Under the pieces are notes generated by a model that saw only the letters and a list, made by a program, of their open reading frames with translations, made no database searches and was not told the DNA's origin. Positions 10,688 to 26,406 of a stretch of 64,000 bases of DNA are shown in pieces. The stretch is from Trichosphaerium sp. ATCC 40318 (taxonomy: Eukaryota > Discosea > Flabellinia > Trichosidae). Each line of letters begins with the position of its first letter. Within the stretch, counting starts at the first letter, position 1. Position numbers and translations under genes: made by a program. Location: NCBI GenBank assembly GCA_038496445.1, contig JALMLS010000204.1:186001-250000 (forward strand), given 5' to 3'.

Positions 10688-13600
10688 ATGCACGCGACTT
10701 CCTACTGGTGTTTTGCCATTCTAGGCCTCGCCCTCTTTGTGTCATTGGCACTGTCGGCTTCAAACGCCAACCCAGTGACTGTATTCTCGTGTAACGCCAC
10801 CGCAACAAACTGGGGATGTGAAGAATCAGAGTACAGGCTGAAGACAGTGACGAGAAGTGGCCTGAAAGTCCAAGTGCCTAACAGGCTAAGATGTGAAACA
10901 GTCCCATCGCCACTTATGCCTTGGGCTTTAAGGACACAAAGAACGGATGATTATGTTATATTCGCTGGTGAAAGAGCTTCACCACAAACATCGTATGTCC
11001 CTGGTAGTATTGTAGATATTACACTTAGGGTAACGAAGTACAACGCAAAATACCGCGGGCTGATGATGTACGTATCGCAGCTTATTCTTTCAAATCGAAC
11101 CGATTGATTTTTTTTTTTGGTTTTCGTTCTCATTTTTTTTCGCGAACAGGTACGCTGAAGATGCTGATCAAAATCACGTTGGTGAGTGGAAGATTTCGGA
11201 CGAGTTTCCAGGTATGTACCTTTTGGAAGAAATTAAAACCACTTTTTTTTTTTGGCACGTGATAACCCCACGTTTATCTTGTTTCTGACTTTTTTGAATT
11301 TTAGCTTTTTTCAATACTCCTTGGTCTGCAAACCATAGTTGTAGACACACAGTAATGCACACAAGCGCAGTTCTAAAACCTCTACGAACAACATTCACTT
11401 TTGTCGCTCCTCCAAAAGGAACAGGCACAATATGGTTCAGAGCTCTTATCAAACGCGGTGATGCAAACACTGGAGACTTTTGGTGGCCAAACATTGACGA
11501 AGATTTCTCCATGACCGAATCTAGCGATCCTTCTCCTACAAACAACGGATGGTTCCAATCTGAGGTACGCAACATAAGCGAGTGCCTGTAACCATGTTAC
11601 TGACAATCCACAGCTTGGACAATCATGTACTGAAAGATGTGACGAAGAAGGCCTTCTTTGTGATATGGTATCAATGGAACGTGTCAATAGTATAAGTCGT
11701 ATAAATGAAGAACTAAGACAATCCGGATTCATATGCAGAAAGCCGTACTTGAGCGGATGCAGCTCCACAGGAACATCTCAAAGTATTGATGGCTTCTGTT
11801 ACTTTGATGATACACGTTGTGAAACCCAAAATAGAATTAACGACCGCGTATCTTGTGACACCAACAGCACAGATCCAGATGATGGGTACGTCTTTCATAG
11901 CAATACCCTATACATTCTAACACCTTGAAGCCTTCGTTTCTGTAAATGCCTTACATCTACACTTGCTCCTGTACAACCAGAAGAAACATTAGTCCCACCA
12001 ACGCCAGGACCAACACCGTTTATCCTACCACCTCTACCAGTGGAAGAGCAAACAGCAGCTTCATCTAGATCTTCCGCTTCTCTCCTTATCACGTGCTTAT
12101 CAATCCTCGGAGTTTCATTCTTTACCGGTCGTGGAAGCTCAAGCACTCAGTTCTTTCTCTTGGTTATCGTGATCGCCTTGGTAGCTATCCCAGCACCTAT
12201 TCAAGGCCACAACTGGATGTTCAGTACCAGTAGACGAACATACGCAAGTACAGAAACACCTTGCCCTCCAAAGATTCAAGACGCTCCTCACGTCCAAGTC
12301 GGTCCTGGTCAGTACTTTGAACTCGAATGGGCTTGCGGTCACAACGATTGGTCTTATTTCGTTGTTGTTCATGAAAAATACGAAGATAAGTTGAAGCTTC
12401 ATACAAAGAGTCTTATGCTTCAATACTTCGACGAAGCACCTGCCAATAAAGTAAGTTCAATACCAATATATCACAGGCAGTTCAGACAGAGGAATGATTT
12501 CCAGACAGCAGCTTATACAAAGTACTATGGAGCAGAAATAAAGGAAGATATGAACAACTTTATTCCTCGACCTGAAGCATTTGGTTCATGGAGAGACGAC
12601 GCTACATTACTACCTTACAAAGACGAATACCACAACGACAACTATGCAGAGTATGAGAACCCTGAAATGCCATGGATCGAGTCTATATTGAGAGCAGAGC
12701 ATCTAATCAGCAGACCTTCTGATGCTGATGTTGCTAAAATTAAAATACCAGGACGTGCTGGTACTGGTAGATACATTGTTCACTGGATATGGAGAGGATA
12801 CCGTGATTGTACTGATGTAGATTATGTAGCTAATCAAGTTGAACATATCTACGGTTTCAAAGAAGATTCGCCTTCATTCACGTGCGTACAAAGATATTTT
12901 CTCTTCTATTTTTTTTCACAACAGTTTTTTGAAAACACGTTTTGTCTGCTGTAGTTGTTTACTTGATACTTACGTTACATGTAGGCGTGTTGATCACTGT
13001 TACTTCCCAAATTACAATAGCGCCCGTACTTGCTCTAGAATCTACGATGACTTCGCTTACTGCGCAAGACATTGTCCTCCATCTTCTACTTCTTGCGCTG
13101 GTGTCGCAGTAATGCCTCTTACAGTAGCCCATAATCCTTACTTCCAAGAATCCGGAATTGTAGATCCTGGATGCTACAGCCACTTTAACTTCACGACTCT
13201 CACTGATCCAGCTGATCAAGTCTATGTCTGCTTCGCTGTAAACGGACGTATTCCTTCAGATACATTCGGCGTAAACGAAATAGTATACGAAGATGACCCG
13301 GCATACCATGCAACATGTTACATGAAGAACTCCGGAAGAACATTCCCAGGATACGTACCACCAAACGAGAAGAAAGTCAGCTGGAAACACGGAGAGAAAT
13401 GCATTGATTGCCATGCCGTTAACTTGAACAAGAATCTATCACGTGTTCCTATATGGCCATTATCAGAAGATTGTATCAACTGCGACAGAGAGCCAGTAAC
13501 AACAGAACCAGTACTAAAACCTGCGTTGGTTGACAAGGTTTTGAATCATTCATGTGACGGAGTTAGAGGATCATGGAAGAACCTTGGAGGAGGTCAGAGA

Positions 13601-13885
13601 CATCACGACTGTAATGGCACTACACACCAACAGTGTCATAAATTGCTTCATATGAACGGAAGGAAGGAGAACCAATTATTCGAAAACGAATGCGCTATTG
13701 TTGCTTCTAAGGATCCTGATTGTACTGATAAGATTACAACTGTTAGAGGTTATATTACATTTGGTACAAGAAGGACAGTTTATTGCTACTGTCAAACGAA
13801 GTTAGAGTGTTGTAATGGATGCTCTCTTGTTGATAAGAGGTCAACTTCTTGGAACGCATTCACTATTGAAACGCCAATAAATTAA
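10688..13885 (+). CDS. Reeler-domain protein fused in frame to an LPMO-like Cys-rich secreted domain
   Basis: Six exons (10688-11067, 11150-11211, 11305-11564, 11614-11885, 11931-12881, 12985-13885) total 2826 nt, an exact frame of 941 residues. Residues 1-28 form a signal peptide. A Reeler-like domain follows (motifs GTGTIWFRALIKRGD and DFWWPN), then a Cys-rich region ending RFCKCL and a Pro-rich linker. Two hydrophobic segments lie around 374-388 and 399-417; the second ends APIQG followed by His418. After it comes HNWMFSTSRRTYASTETPC with PHVQVGPGQ and WACGHND, a pattern resembling lytic polysaccharide monooxygenases, where a His freed at the N-terminus and a second His bind copper. The rest is Cys-rich. 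No in-frame ATG exists between the domains, so a separate downstream start is unlikely. LPMO activity is inference; a His brace would need cleavage at Gly417-His418. Confidence 0.75.
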
Positions 13886-14262
13886 ACACAGCACAGAAAA
13901 GACATCATTGCAAATCAAAATAAAAGCACTTTACACACAATAAGAGTTTTTTGTTAAATCAATCTTCTGTTCCCCAACCTCAGCGATACCAACTAACCTT
14001 TTTCGTCTTCACCGTTAACATATCCTTCTACAGATGACGTACGCCTAGGACTAAATCTATTTTGCTATTCCTAAGATTGTGAACAAATGCGTTCCTTGGC
14101 AAACGTACCAGCTGCATTAATTCAGCTTTTAGGAATCGTGTCAGACTTGTAATAGATGGTTCTTACTTTAAAGCAAAGAACCTGTTTGAATAGAGTGGAC
14201 CTGAGCGTCAAAGGCAGTTGAGAAAAGCGGTTAACCGTCTCCAAAGCGAGAAGCTTTAAACA
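13886..14262. other. Intergenic region
   Basis: It contains AATAAA at 13919-13924, about 35 nt after the upstream stop, and otherwise nothing recognisable. Confidence 0.5.
13919..13924 (+). terminator. Polyadenylation-signal-like AATAAA
   Basis: The hexamer sits about 34 nt downstream of the TAA at 13885, a normal distance for a eukaryotic cleavage signal. Confidence 0.45.
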
Positions 14263-16596
14263 ATGCGTATCATACTGATTCTATTAACGCTTGCGGTATT
14301 GTCAATTTATGCCCAAAAGCCTCCAAAACCGCACGTGGTCTTCCTTTTAATAGACGATTACGGTTGGGCAAATGTTGGTTACCACAGGTACGTATAAATA
14401 TTTTGTTAACGTTGTATCTTGCGTGGCTGGTGACCAAACGTTGTCAATATTTTTTAATTAATAATACAAGCAAAAACCTTTCTTGATCACCTTTTTTTCA
14501 AGGCTAAATACACTCAAACTAATAGGGACCCACCTACTGAAGAGGTTCAAACACCAAATATTGATGCATTAGTGGCTGAAGGCATAGAATTAGATAGACA
14601 CTACGTATTCAAGGCATGTTACTTTCACCCTACTTTTCCGATTTCTTTTTCGCACGTGATTGTCTTTATTATTTGCTTTTTTTAACCAACTGATATAGTA
14701 CTGCTCTCCAACTCGTTCTGCTATACAATCAGGAAGAAATCCTATCCACGTCAATGTGTTAAATATCCCACCAACCTACTACAATGCCAGCGATCCTGTT
14801 TCTGGTTTTCAAGGCATTCCAAGGAACATGACAGGTATTGCTGAAAAGATGAAGAGTGCTGGTTATGCTACTCATATGGCAGGCAAATGGTAAGGAACAA
14901 GTATATTAGTGTCATAATGATCGATCCTAGGGACGCCGGCATGGTACCGTTTTTAAAGAGGGTGAAGATTCTCGATTTAAGTTATTTTCATATAGGCGAC
15001 ACCTGACCATTCTCCTCTTGGGAGAGGATACCAAACAAGTCTTCATTACTTTCACCACGAAAACGACTACTGGACGTACGTTCACATAATTGAGCTAGCT
15101 AAAGAAACACCTACTTGATTTGATTTCTGGCTTGTTCCTTATGTTACTACAAGGTACTATGTTGCTCGGTGTTCACAAGAAAATATTGTAGATCTATGGC
15201 ATACTGATGAGCCAGCAAAGTCACTTACTAATCCAAAAACGTGCAGTCAGGAAAATCAAGCAAGTGACTGCGTTTATGAAGATGAGTTATTTGAACAATA
15301 TGTTTTTGATGTTTTGGATAACCATGATCCTTCGACCCCTCTCTTCCTCTTCTGGGCACCTCACTCTATTCATACTCCGCTAGAGGTACAATCACTATAA
15401 CATTGTTACTAACATATTTAAGGTACCTAAAGAGTATGTAGACAAGTTCTCATTTATTGACAACAAATCACGACGAATGTATCATGTAAGATCCTTTTTG
15501 TGTGAGACAGCTTTTTTTATGACTTTTAACTTAGGCTATGGTGAACTTTATTGATTCACGTATTGGCATGATTGTAAACAAGTTGAAGGAAAAAGGCATG
15601 TACGAAGATACATTGATTGTAATGTCAGCAGATAACGGAGGTCCAATTTATGGCAATGGTATTGTGGTTTACTTTTCAGACTGAGATGTTTGTTAACCTT
15701 ACAAGGTACTTCTGGAGGAAATAATTGGCCATTACGAGGTGGAAAGGTGAGTAACTTTGAAGGAGGCGTAAGAGTCAACGCTTTTGCTTCTGGAGGTCTA
15801 GTACGTAAACGAAAATGATGTAGTCTTCAGTTGTTTTTTTTTACATACCAAACTAGATTCCAAAAGAACGGCGAGGAACTAAGGAAGAAGGGTATATCTG
15901 TGGATGGGATTGGTATGCTACGTTCTGTGCTATAGCAGGTGTTGATCCAACTGATGAAAAAGCTGCTAAAGGTAATGCAATCATAAAAATTCACTTAAAG
16001 TCTTCTCTAAGGTTTCGCTAGCAAAATTACCTCCAATTGACTCTCTCAACATGTGGCCTCTTTTATCTGGACAGACGAAGACAAGTCCACGTAACATAAT
16101 TCCCCTGGGAAGTCCAGATCCTCCTGAAGAGAGAATGAGTGTCGTACCTACAATAGTGAATGGAATAATAGTAGGTGAATGGAAGGTAAACGCTACATGC
16201 AAAGTAAATGGACTAAACAATTAACAGCTCCTTGTTGGTAATATATCTCAAGATTCTTGGACCGGTCCACGGTACCCTAATGTTACTACAAATTGGGAAT
16301 CAACAGCTCATCATCTGTCTTGTGGAACAGGTGGTTGCCTATTCAACATTAAGAATGGTAAGAGAAGCTTGTCAAGGCCATGTGAAGTTGGTTGTCATTA
16401 ACTTTGTTTCTTATTAGATCCAACTGAACACGTGAATTTGGCAAGTCAGGAACCTACAATACTTGCTGAACTACACACTCATTTGAAAACAGCTCAAGCA
16501 TCAGTTTTTAGCCCTCATAGAGGAACTATATCACCAAAAGCATGTGAAGACGCTATCAACAAGTACAACGGATATTGGGGACCTTTTGTTGAATAA
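14263..16596 (+). CDS. Secreted arylsulfatase (type I sulfatase family)
   Basis: Type I sulfatases hydrolyse sulfate esters in the secretory pathway or outside the cell. The ATG at 14263 opens a signal peptide (MRIILILLTLAVLSIYAQ) followed by the first metal motif HVVFLLIDDYGW. After splicing, the formylglycine motif reads CSPTRSAIQSGR, which fits CxPxR exactly. GKWDAGM is completed by a 13-nt micro-exon (14931-14943), followed by ATPDHSPLGRGY. Later motifs are FWAPHSIHTP and VMSADNGGP (metal-binding Asp-Asn), then LRGGK. The intron at 14614-14698 begins with GC. The stop is the TAA at 16594-16596. It needs formylglycine-generating enzyme for activity. Substrate cannot be told from sequence. 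Confidence 0.9.
14931..14943 (+). other. 13-nt micro-exon of the sulfatase gene
   Basis: GGACGCCGGCATG, flanked by AG on the left and GT on the right, is needed to complete the conserved GKW-DAGM-ATP stretch of the sulfatase in frame. Confidence 0.75.
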
Positions 16597-16743
16597 ACAG
16601 TTATTTCATAGTTTACTGCTATACAAACACATGATGTCAATATTCGGAGTCCTAGATGCAGTGGTTAGTATGTACACTGCTATTACATAGTATGCAGATT
16701 TCGCTTGAAAGCCACGCTGAAAAAAGGCAAAAACCGTGTTTAT

Positions 16744-17611
16744 TTAACCCCTTAGTGTTGTCATTTGTTCTCCGCCTGACCACGAATATTCACCTTTTCC
16801 ACTACATAAATTATTCTCAAATATTCCTATGTATCTTGAACCATTAGGCCATTTAATATCTCCAAACGTCATGTCATTATTCACAAAAGTACCAAAGAAA
16901 TTTTGTCCATCAGGCCACACCTTACACAAAATTAATTCACGTGATTACCATTATTTATGTCATGTTTACCTTTGTACCAATCCCACTTATTTTATCGTTT
17001 CTGAAGTATCCCGTATACCGACTTCCATCGGAGAGCTTAGCTGCTCCTAATCCGCTTATCTTACCATCAATGAATTGTCCTATAAACTCAGTTCCATCTG
17101 GCCACTTCTTACAGCCTTTACCATTCATACGGCCATTCTTAAACTCTCCGATATATTTCTCTCCACTAGGCCATGTATATTCACCTCTGTGACTCATCTT
17201 ACCATCCTCAAAGGATCCAACATACATGCCACCATTTGGAAACGTTTTAGTTCCAACAACAATTTTTCCATTCCGGAATTGACCACAACATTTTGTACCA
17301 TCTGCCCATTCTTTGCTTCCAAAACCTTCTACTTTGTCGTCTTTAAACTCTCCGGTATAACGAGAACCATTTAACCAAGTCCTTATTCCATTTCCATTAA
17401 ACTTATCGTTCTTAAAGCGCCCTTCATACGACTCCCCATTGGGCCATTTGTAAACACCATATCCATTAAATGCATCGTTTCTAAATTCTCCTTCGTAAGT
17501 CTCTCCGTTGCTCCATTTGAATAGTCCTCTTCCATGCATTTTACCATCTAAAAAGCCTCCGATGTAGCAATCATCAGCAAACCAAGTCTTCTCCGGAATG
17601 TCAGTGCTCAT
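16744..17611 (-). CDS. MORN-repeat protein
   Basis: The ATG at 17611 opens a protein made almost wholly of about 11-12 MORN repeats of 23 residues (for example WSNGETYEGEFRND, WPNGESYEGRFKND, WPDGTEFIGQFIDG). One intron (about 47 nt, near 16930-16955) separates the last repeats. MORN repeats bind membranes or act as protein scaffolds. No kinase, SET or F-box domain accompanies them here. The stop codon merges with a polyadenylation-like signal (TAAATAAA). Arrays of this type occur in protists and in giant viruses such as Marseilleviridae, and origin cannot be decided by eye. Confidence 0.88.
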
Positions 17612-17912
17612 GTGGCTGTTTCGTTTGCGCTTAAAAATTATGATAACAAACTAGCTGCAGTATCCTATGTGTACTGGAATTGTTTAGCACGTGCACAAAA
17701 TTAGAAGTTGTAGACAAGATGTTAAAGCACTTTTTTTAGTGGCAGTCTGTTGAGTGTGGGAGAAACCAAACAAACAGCAAAACTCCGGTGCGAGTAAATA
17801 GATGCCAGAGTAGACGAAAGTTGACTGATTCCGTTTTCAGTTGGTTCTGCCTCAAACAGATGTGGTGTACGCAATACAACACAATGGGGAAAGCATTTGT
17901 TATCTCAACGGA
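17612..17912. promoter_or_regulatory. Divergent intergenic region (MORN / F-box LRR)
   Basis: About 300 nt between divergent genes. An AG acceptor-like site (17839-17840) precedes a frame open from 17841, so a short upstream exon of the F-box gene cannot be excluded. A CACGTG lies near 17692. Confidence 0.4.
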
Positions 17913-19139
17913 ATGACAACAAACAATATTAGGACGCCAAAAAAACAACAAATACATTCTTCCAAGCAAATTTCAGTCAATGATCTACCTCCAGAGATGT
18001 TGACGCATGTTCTAAGCTATTTAAACAAAGAACAGCGTATAGAAGTGACTACAGTCTGTCACGAGTTTAATGAAGTCATTCGTCATAATATTGGATTTAA
18101 TACCATCACCATAAAAGAAAAATCAGATTGTCTTGTTCTAAAAGACAGTCCGTTGCTAAAAAACACCAAACTCATTGTCAATCATGGACAAATGTTTTAC
18201 TTGGAGGAACTCAAACTATCAGAGACTGAGATGGGTTATCTTCGTGGTGTTCATACCATAGATGTTTACAAGGCTGTAATAGACGATAAAGGTATTCTGG
18301 CACTCGTTGAAGGAGGACAACATATCCACAATATCACGTTAGGTGGAGGCACAACAGATATTTCATTGAAGGCTCTCAAGTCAGTACATACAATCGATAT
18401 TTGTGGTTGTAGGAATATTACTATTGAAGGGATAAAAGCACTTAAAGATGTACATGAGATAACACTCAGCAAACCAGAACCTGGATGGTTAGAACAACTT
18501 GGTAATGTGCACAAAGTTTGTTTATATCCAGGATCTGTTATTGGCGAAGATCAAGCCAAATCGTTAATCAAAACCAAACACTTGGCTTTACATTATACAA
18601 AGATAAAAGAAAACGTGTTTATACATTTAACCAATCTGGAGTGCATTGAAATCACATCTAGTATGACTTCAGACTCAGGGTTAAAGCATTTGGTGAATCT
18701 CACAAAACTCAAACTTAATGATTGCCTAGAGGTGACAGGTTCATGTTTTGAGCACTTGGTCAAACTTAAACATGTTACACTTAAATCATGTTGGAAGCTC
18801 GACAGCTGTAGTTTACAGCACTTGACAAATGTTGATCACCTCAACCTAATCATGTCCCCTGTTAAAGATATGGGCCTTCAGCACTTGGGTCATTTGAAGC
18901 GCCTCACACTCTCACGTTGTGGCTACATTAATGGACCAGGTTTACTGTATTTGGTTAACCTTGAGTACCTTAACCTTCGACATTGTGAAATGGTTTTACC
19001 TGGACATTTGAAGCACTTGACTTCTCTCCAGTACTTAGAGGTTAGCCAAAATGAAGCCAAAGTCTTTAAGAAGCAGGCTGAAGAACTGGGCGCTGTTTTA
19101 TTTGTAACATACAGTGACGATAACATATACTCTTTCTAA
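17913..19139 (+). CDS. F-box and leucine-rich-repeat protein, intronless
   Basis: The first in-frame ATG is at 17913; the frame is open from 17841, so the start could be further upstream. Near the N-terminus is an F-box (VNDLPPEMLTHVLSYLNKEQ), which binds Skp1 in SCF ubiquitin ligases. The rest is an irregular LRR array of about 20-24 residues per unit, in which several units carry the phrase VHTID or VHEIT (as in GVHTIDVYKAVIDDKG). It would serve as a substrate receptor. The coding region is uninterrupted for 1.2 kb, in contrast to most neighbours. The TAA stop overlaps AATAAA (19138-19143). Its repeat style matches the gene at 46617-48269. Confidence 0.85.
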   Translation: MTTNNIRTPKKQQIHSSKQISVNDLPPEMLTHVLSYLNKEQRIEVTTVCHEFNEVIRHNIGFNTITIKEKSDCLVLKDSPLLKNTKLIVNHGQMFYLEELKLSETEMGYLRGVHTIDVYKAVIDDKGILALVEGGQHIHNITLGGGTTDISLKALKSVHTIDICGCRNITIEGIKALKDVHEITLSKPEPGWLEQLGNVHKVCLYPGSVIGEDQAKSLIKTKHLALHYTKIKENVFIHLTNLECIEITSSMTSDSGLKHLVNLTKLKLNDCLEVTGSCFEHLVKLKHVTLKSCWKLDSCSLQHLTNVDHLNLIMSPVKDMGLQHLGHLKRLTLSRCGYINGPGLLYLVNLEYLNLRHCEMVLPGHLKHLTSLQYLEVSQNEAKVFKKQAEELGAVLFVTYSDDNIYSF

Positions 19140-19143
19140 TAAA
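19138..19143 (+). terminator. AATAAA overlapping the stop codon
   Basis: CTAATAAATC combines the F-box gene stop TAA with the hexamer, implying a very short 3' UTR if used. Confidence 0.45.
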
Positions 19144-19558
19144 TCTATCAATAACTGCCTTCCAACCCTCTGATTGTTTGCACAACTATTCACCAAACTT
19201 TTTCTTAAACAGCAGGCCTAAGTCTAAAAAGATAAAAAAAATAGAAAACAGACTTTAGTGTAAGTTGTCGTTCAGTGCTTTTATCAAACATGTTACCATC
19301 CCCTCCGTTAGGCTATAGTACAGTGATATCTTTTCGCAGTTTACTGGTAACAAAATTAGGCTTCAATTGATTTGGACGCAGTTAACTATGGAGTCACGTG
19401 TAACTTTACCAAATGGTGCCATTGTTGATTAGACTCTATGCCCATTTGTGTCAAATTTGTACACAGTTCACTCAAGCTTTTAAGCAAACGTATAAAACAA
19501 AACAAGATAAAAACGTGATCAAACGTAGGTTTAACCATACACGTAAACAGTTATAAAT
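19140..19558. other. Intergenic region
   Basis: No gene is supported. A CACGTG occurs near 19395. Confidence 0.4.
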
Positions 19559-23983
<4,425 letters not shown>

Positions 23984-24220
23984 CCAGTCACATTTCATTC
24001 ATTTTAAACAAATATACTCAATCTACTTCGCAAGTTGTCTGCCAATATGAACACTAATATAGCAGCAGTAGTTGATGTTTGTGTGCAATAGTTTATTTAA
24101 CAAACACCCTTCACAACATTTATTAGTTTGCTTTGCCAAAGTTAAAAGGCGTGAATCCACAGTACCTATAGTTCTGTTTTAAAAACAACTCATGTAAAAA
24201 ACAGGATATAAAAAAGAGGG

Positions 24221-25862
24221 TCAGTACCAGTCAAATTCGTATATATGCTTCTTTTGTGTCCATTTTGCACGCCATCCTGTCAACAATTGTGGTGCTATTG
24301 ATAGAGGTTCTAACTCAAATGGAGGTCTACGGGTGCTTTCTTTTTTGTTGTTAATGGCGTCTATAAACTTCTTGTGGGGTACTTCATTGAAGCCAAGTTG
24401 ATTTGTAAGCATAGCGCTCCTTTGAACAAGTAAGAATAAAATAGGAAAAAACAGTTGCTGTAGCACGTACTTTAACGCTTCCCAGAAGAAGGGAATTAAA
24501 GGTATATTTTGAATACAGCGAACATTGGTATTAATTATTTCCCAAGTCTTTGAAGGAGAAATATCTTTGACGATGTCTGTTATTTGTGCAGAGAATTTTG
24601 CTACATCCTTTTTCCCTAATGATAATTCCAAAATGAAATCATATTTTAGTTTTGTCGCGAATTCCTTGTCAGCTACTGTATCTATGATGACTTTAAGATG
24701 GTGAAGAGAATAAACATGCTGTGAGAATAATCTTCCTATACATCTACCATCACCTGCTTGAGCATCGAGTTCTTTAAGGTCAGTTATTGTGAATTTACTC
24801 AATACTGGAAAAACAGATGCGATGATCTCTTTGTTTAGTTCAACAGATGTTCCTCCATGTGATAAATATCTCTTTAGGTATTCTTTAGCTACTATGATTC
24901 CTGAATGTTCATCAATGAGACTAAGTGTTCTGAACGCTTTTACATTTAATGTATAGCTATTATTTCTCAGTGTTTTGTCATTTGATACAGTTCCTCGAAT
25001 AATTATTATTCCATTGGAGTTAATGTCAAAGGCTTGTTCTGTTACTTTTCGATCTCCACGCTGAACTAGCCGTTTACCAACATTGCTCTTTTTTATTGTA
25101 CCAAACCACTCTTTGTTGCATTAGACAATAATTAACTCACATAGATAAAAACACGTACTTCCTGCGAAAGCATATTTTATTGCCTTTGAATCGAATTTAG
25201 CAGGCCAACAGTTATGTATCAAACTGTTATCAACACTACACCCCTCAAGCTGTAGCACGCGAGTTATATTTTTTATAAGAGGCAGACTTAAGTCTAGGTA
25301 ATCACAACAAGCCAAGGCTTCGTGTAGCTAAAAAAAACCAATTAACAAACAAAGCGCAATTACAATTAAAGCCAGACCAAACAAGAGGTATGTAACCCTC
25401 CTATGGTTGTACTACTATATTGAAACAAACTTACAAAGTAAATAGATAATGTTCACGTGATTAATATTGAGCGTTTTTAGTGTTAAAGAATGTTGAAAAA
25501 AAGACGAAATTTCCAAAAGAAATCTCAGCTTATTTTGAACAGTATTGCAAAACGGAAATCTTGGACCGTAAACCGCTCCTTAGTGTTGTTTCGCCACTAA
25601 ATTATCTACGCACAGTTCTTATGTACTTCTCACGTTGTTCCTGGGATAATTCGCAAAAGCTGTCATAAATTAGAGCTATTGGTTCCTCGTAGTTCCTTAC
25701 AAGCCATTTAAACCCGTCCGAGTGCATCAAAACTATTAAATTATCATCATTTGTTTCTCCACTATCGATTTGCTCCAGCTGAGCTGTCAGCACTGTGCTT
25801 AGAGAAACAAACTCGCGTGATACATTTATCTTGTCACTGCCACCTACAATCGCTTGCAACAT
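24221..25862 (-). CDS. BTB/Skp1-fold N-terminal protein of unknown function
   Basis: Exons 25614-25862, about 25150-25327, about 24480-25090 and 24221-24425 join in frame. The N-terminus (MLQAIVGGSDKINVSREFVS, then YIRTLHEALACCDYLDLSL) has the pattern of a BTB/Skp1 fold: a short strand, a loop, a potential degron-adaptor helix set and a closing Leu-rich helix. The remaining 350 or so residues resemble no family I know; they are mixed alpha/beta with a polar C-terminus ending EFDWY. The first intron (25328-25613) is 286 nt, far longer than the local norm. A cullin-3 adaptor role is possible but is inference only. Confidence 0.65.
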
Positions 25863-25899
25863 AGTTATTTTTTACCAGCAATGTACTAAATCAGTGAAA

Positions 25900-26313
25900 C
25901 GACAGCTTCTTAAGTGGTACTCAGTTCTTGGGAGTGTACGCATTTAAACCTTTACAACGTTCGCTAACACGCCAATACATCCATTTTCAGATAACCTTGC
26001 TCTTATACAAGGTTGCATAGACGATAATGATGAATGATCCAATACTTCGAAATGCTTAATTCGAACTTTTTTTGAATTCTACAAGTAGGTATTGACTTTG
26101 CAAACTCAAGTAGCTTTAAACGTCTTTTAATAGAACGTAAAGTACCACATGATACTGCACAAGGTGAATCAAAAAAAGTTGTAGTCAAAATTTAAAGTGA
26201 ATAGTTAAAGGTAAAGGCTGTTGAACTACAAGGACAAACGCTTAAAGTTCGGCTCATTGTAAAATGTGAGAATGCTGATGAAACTAAAGCAACGAAAACA
26301 GTATATGAGGGAT
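25900..26313 (+). CDS. Possible small gene (three or more exons), unknown
   Basis: Open, codon-like stretches on the plus strand join in frame using GT...AG introns: a segment reading KRQLLKWYSVLG, then NNLALIQ, then GIDFANSSSFKRLLIERKV with PHDTAQGESKK, then LKVKAVELQGQTLKVRLIVK and ending TKTVYEG before TAA. No convincing start ATG was found, and no family is recognised. It would share a divergent promoter with the BTB gene. Boundaries are approximate. Confidence 0.35.
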
Positions 26314-26406
26314 AATATATTATTATTACGTAGAAGTACAATTAATTTTTCGGGTTTTTTTTTTCACAGGTTTATACATTTTCTTCTTTTTTTCTTCTTC
26401 TTCAAA

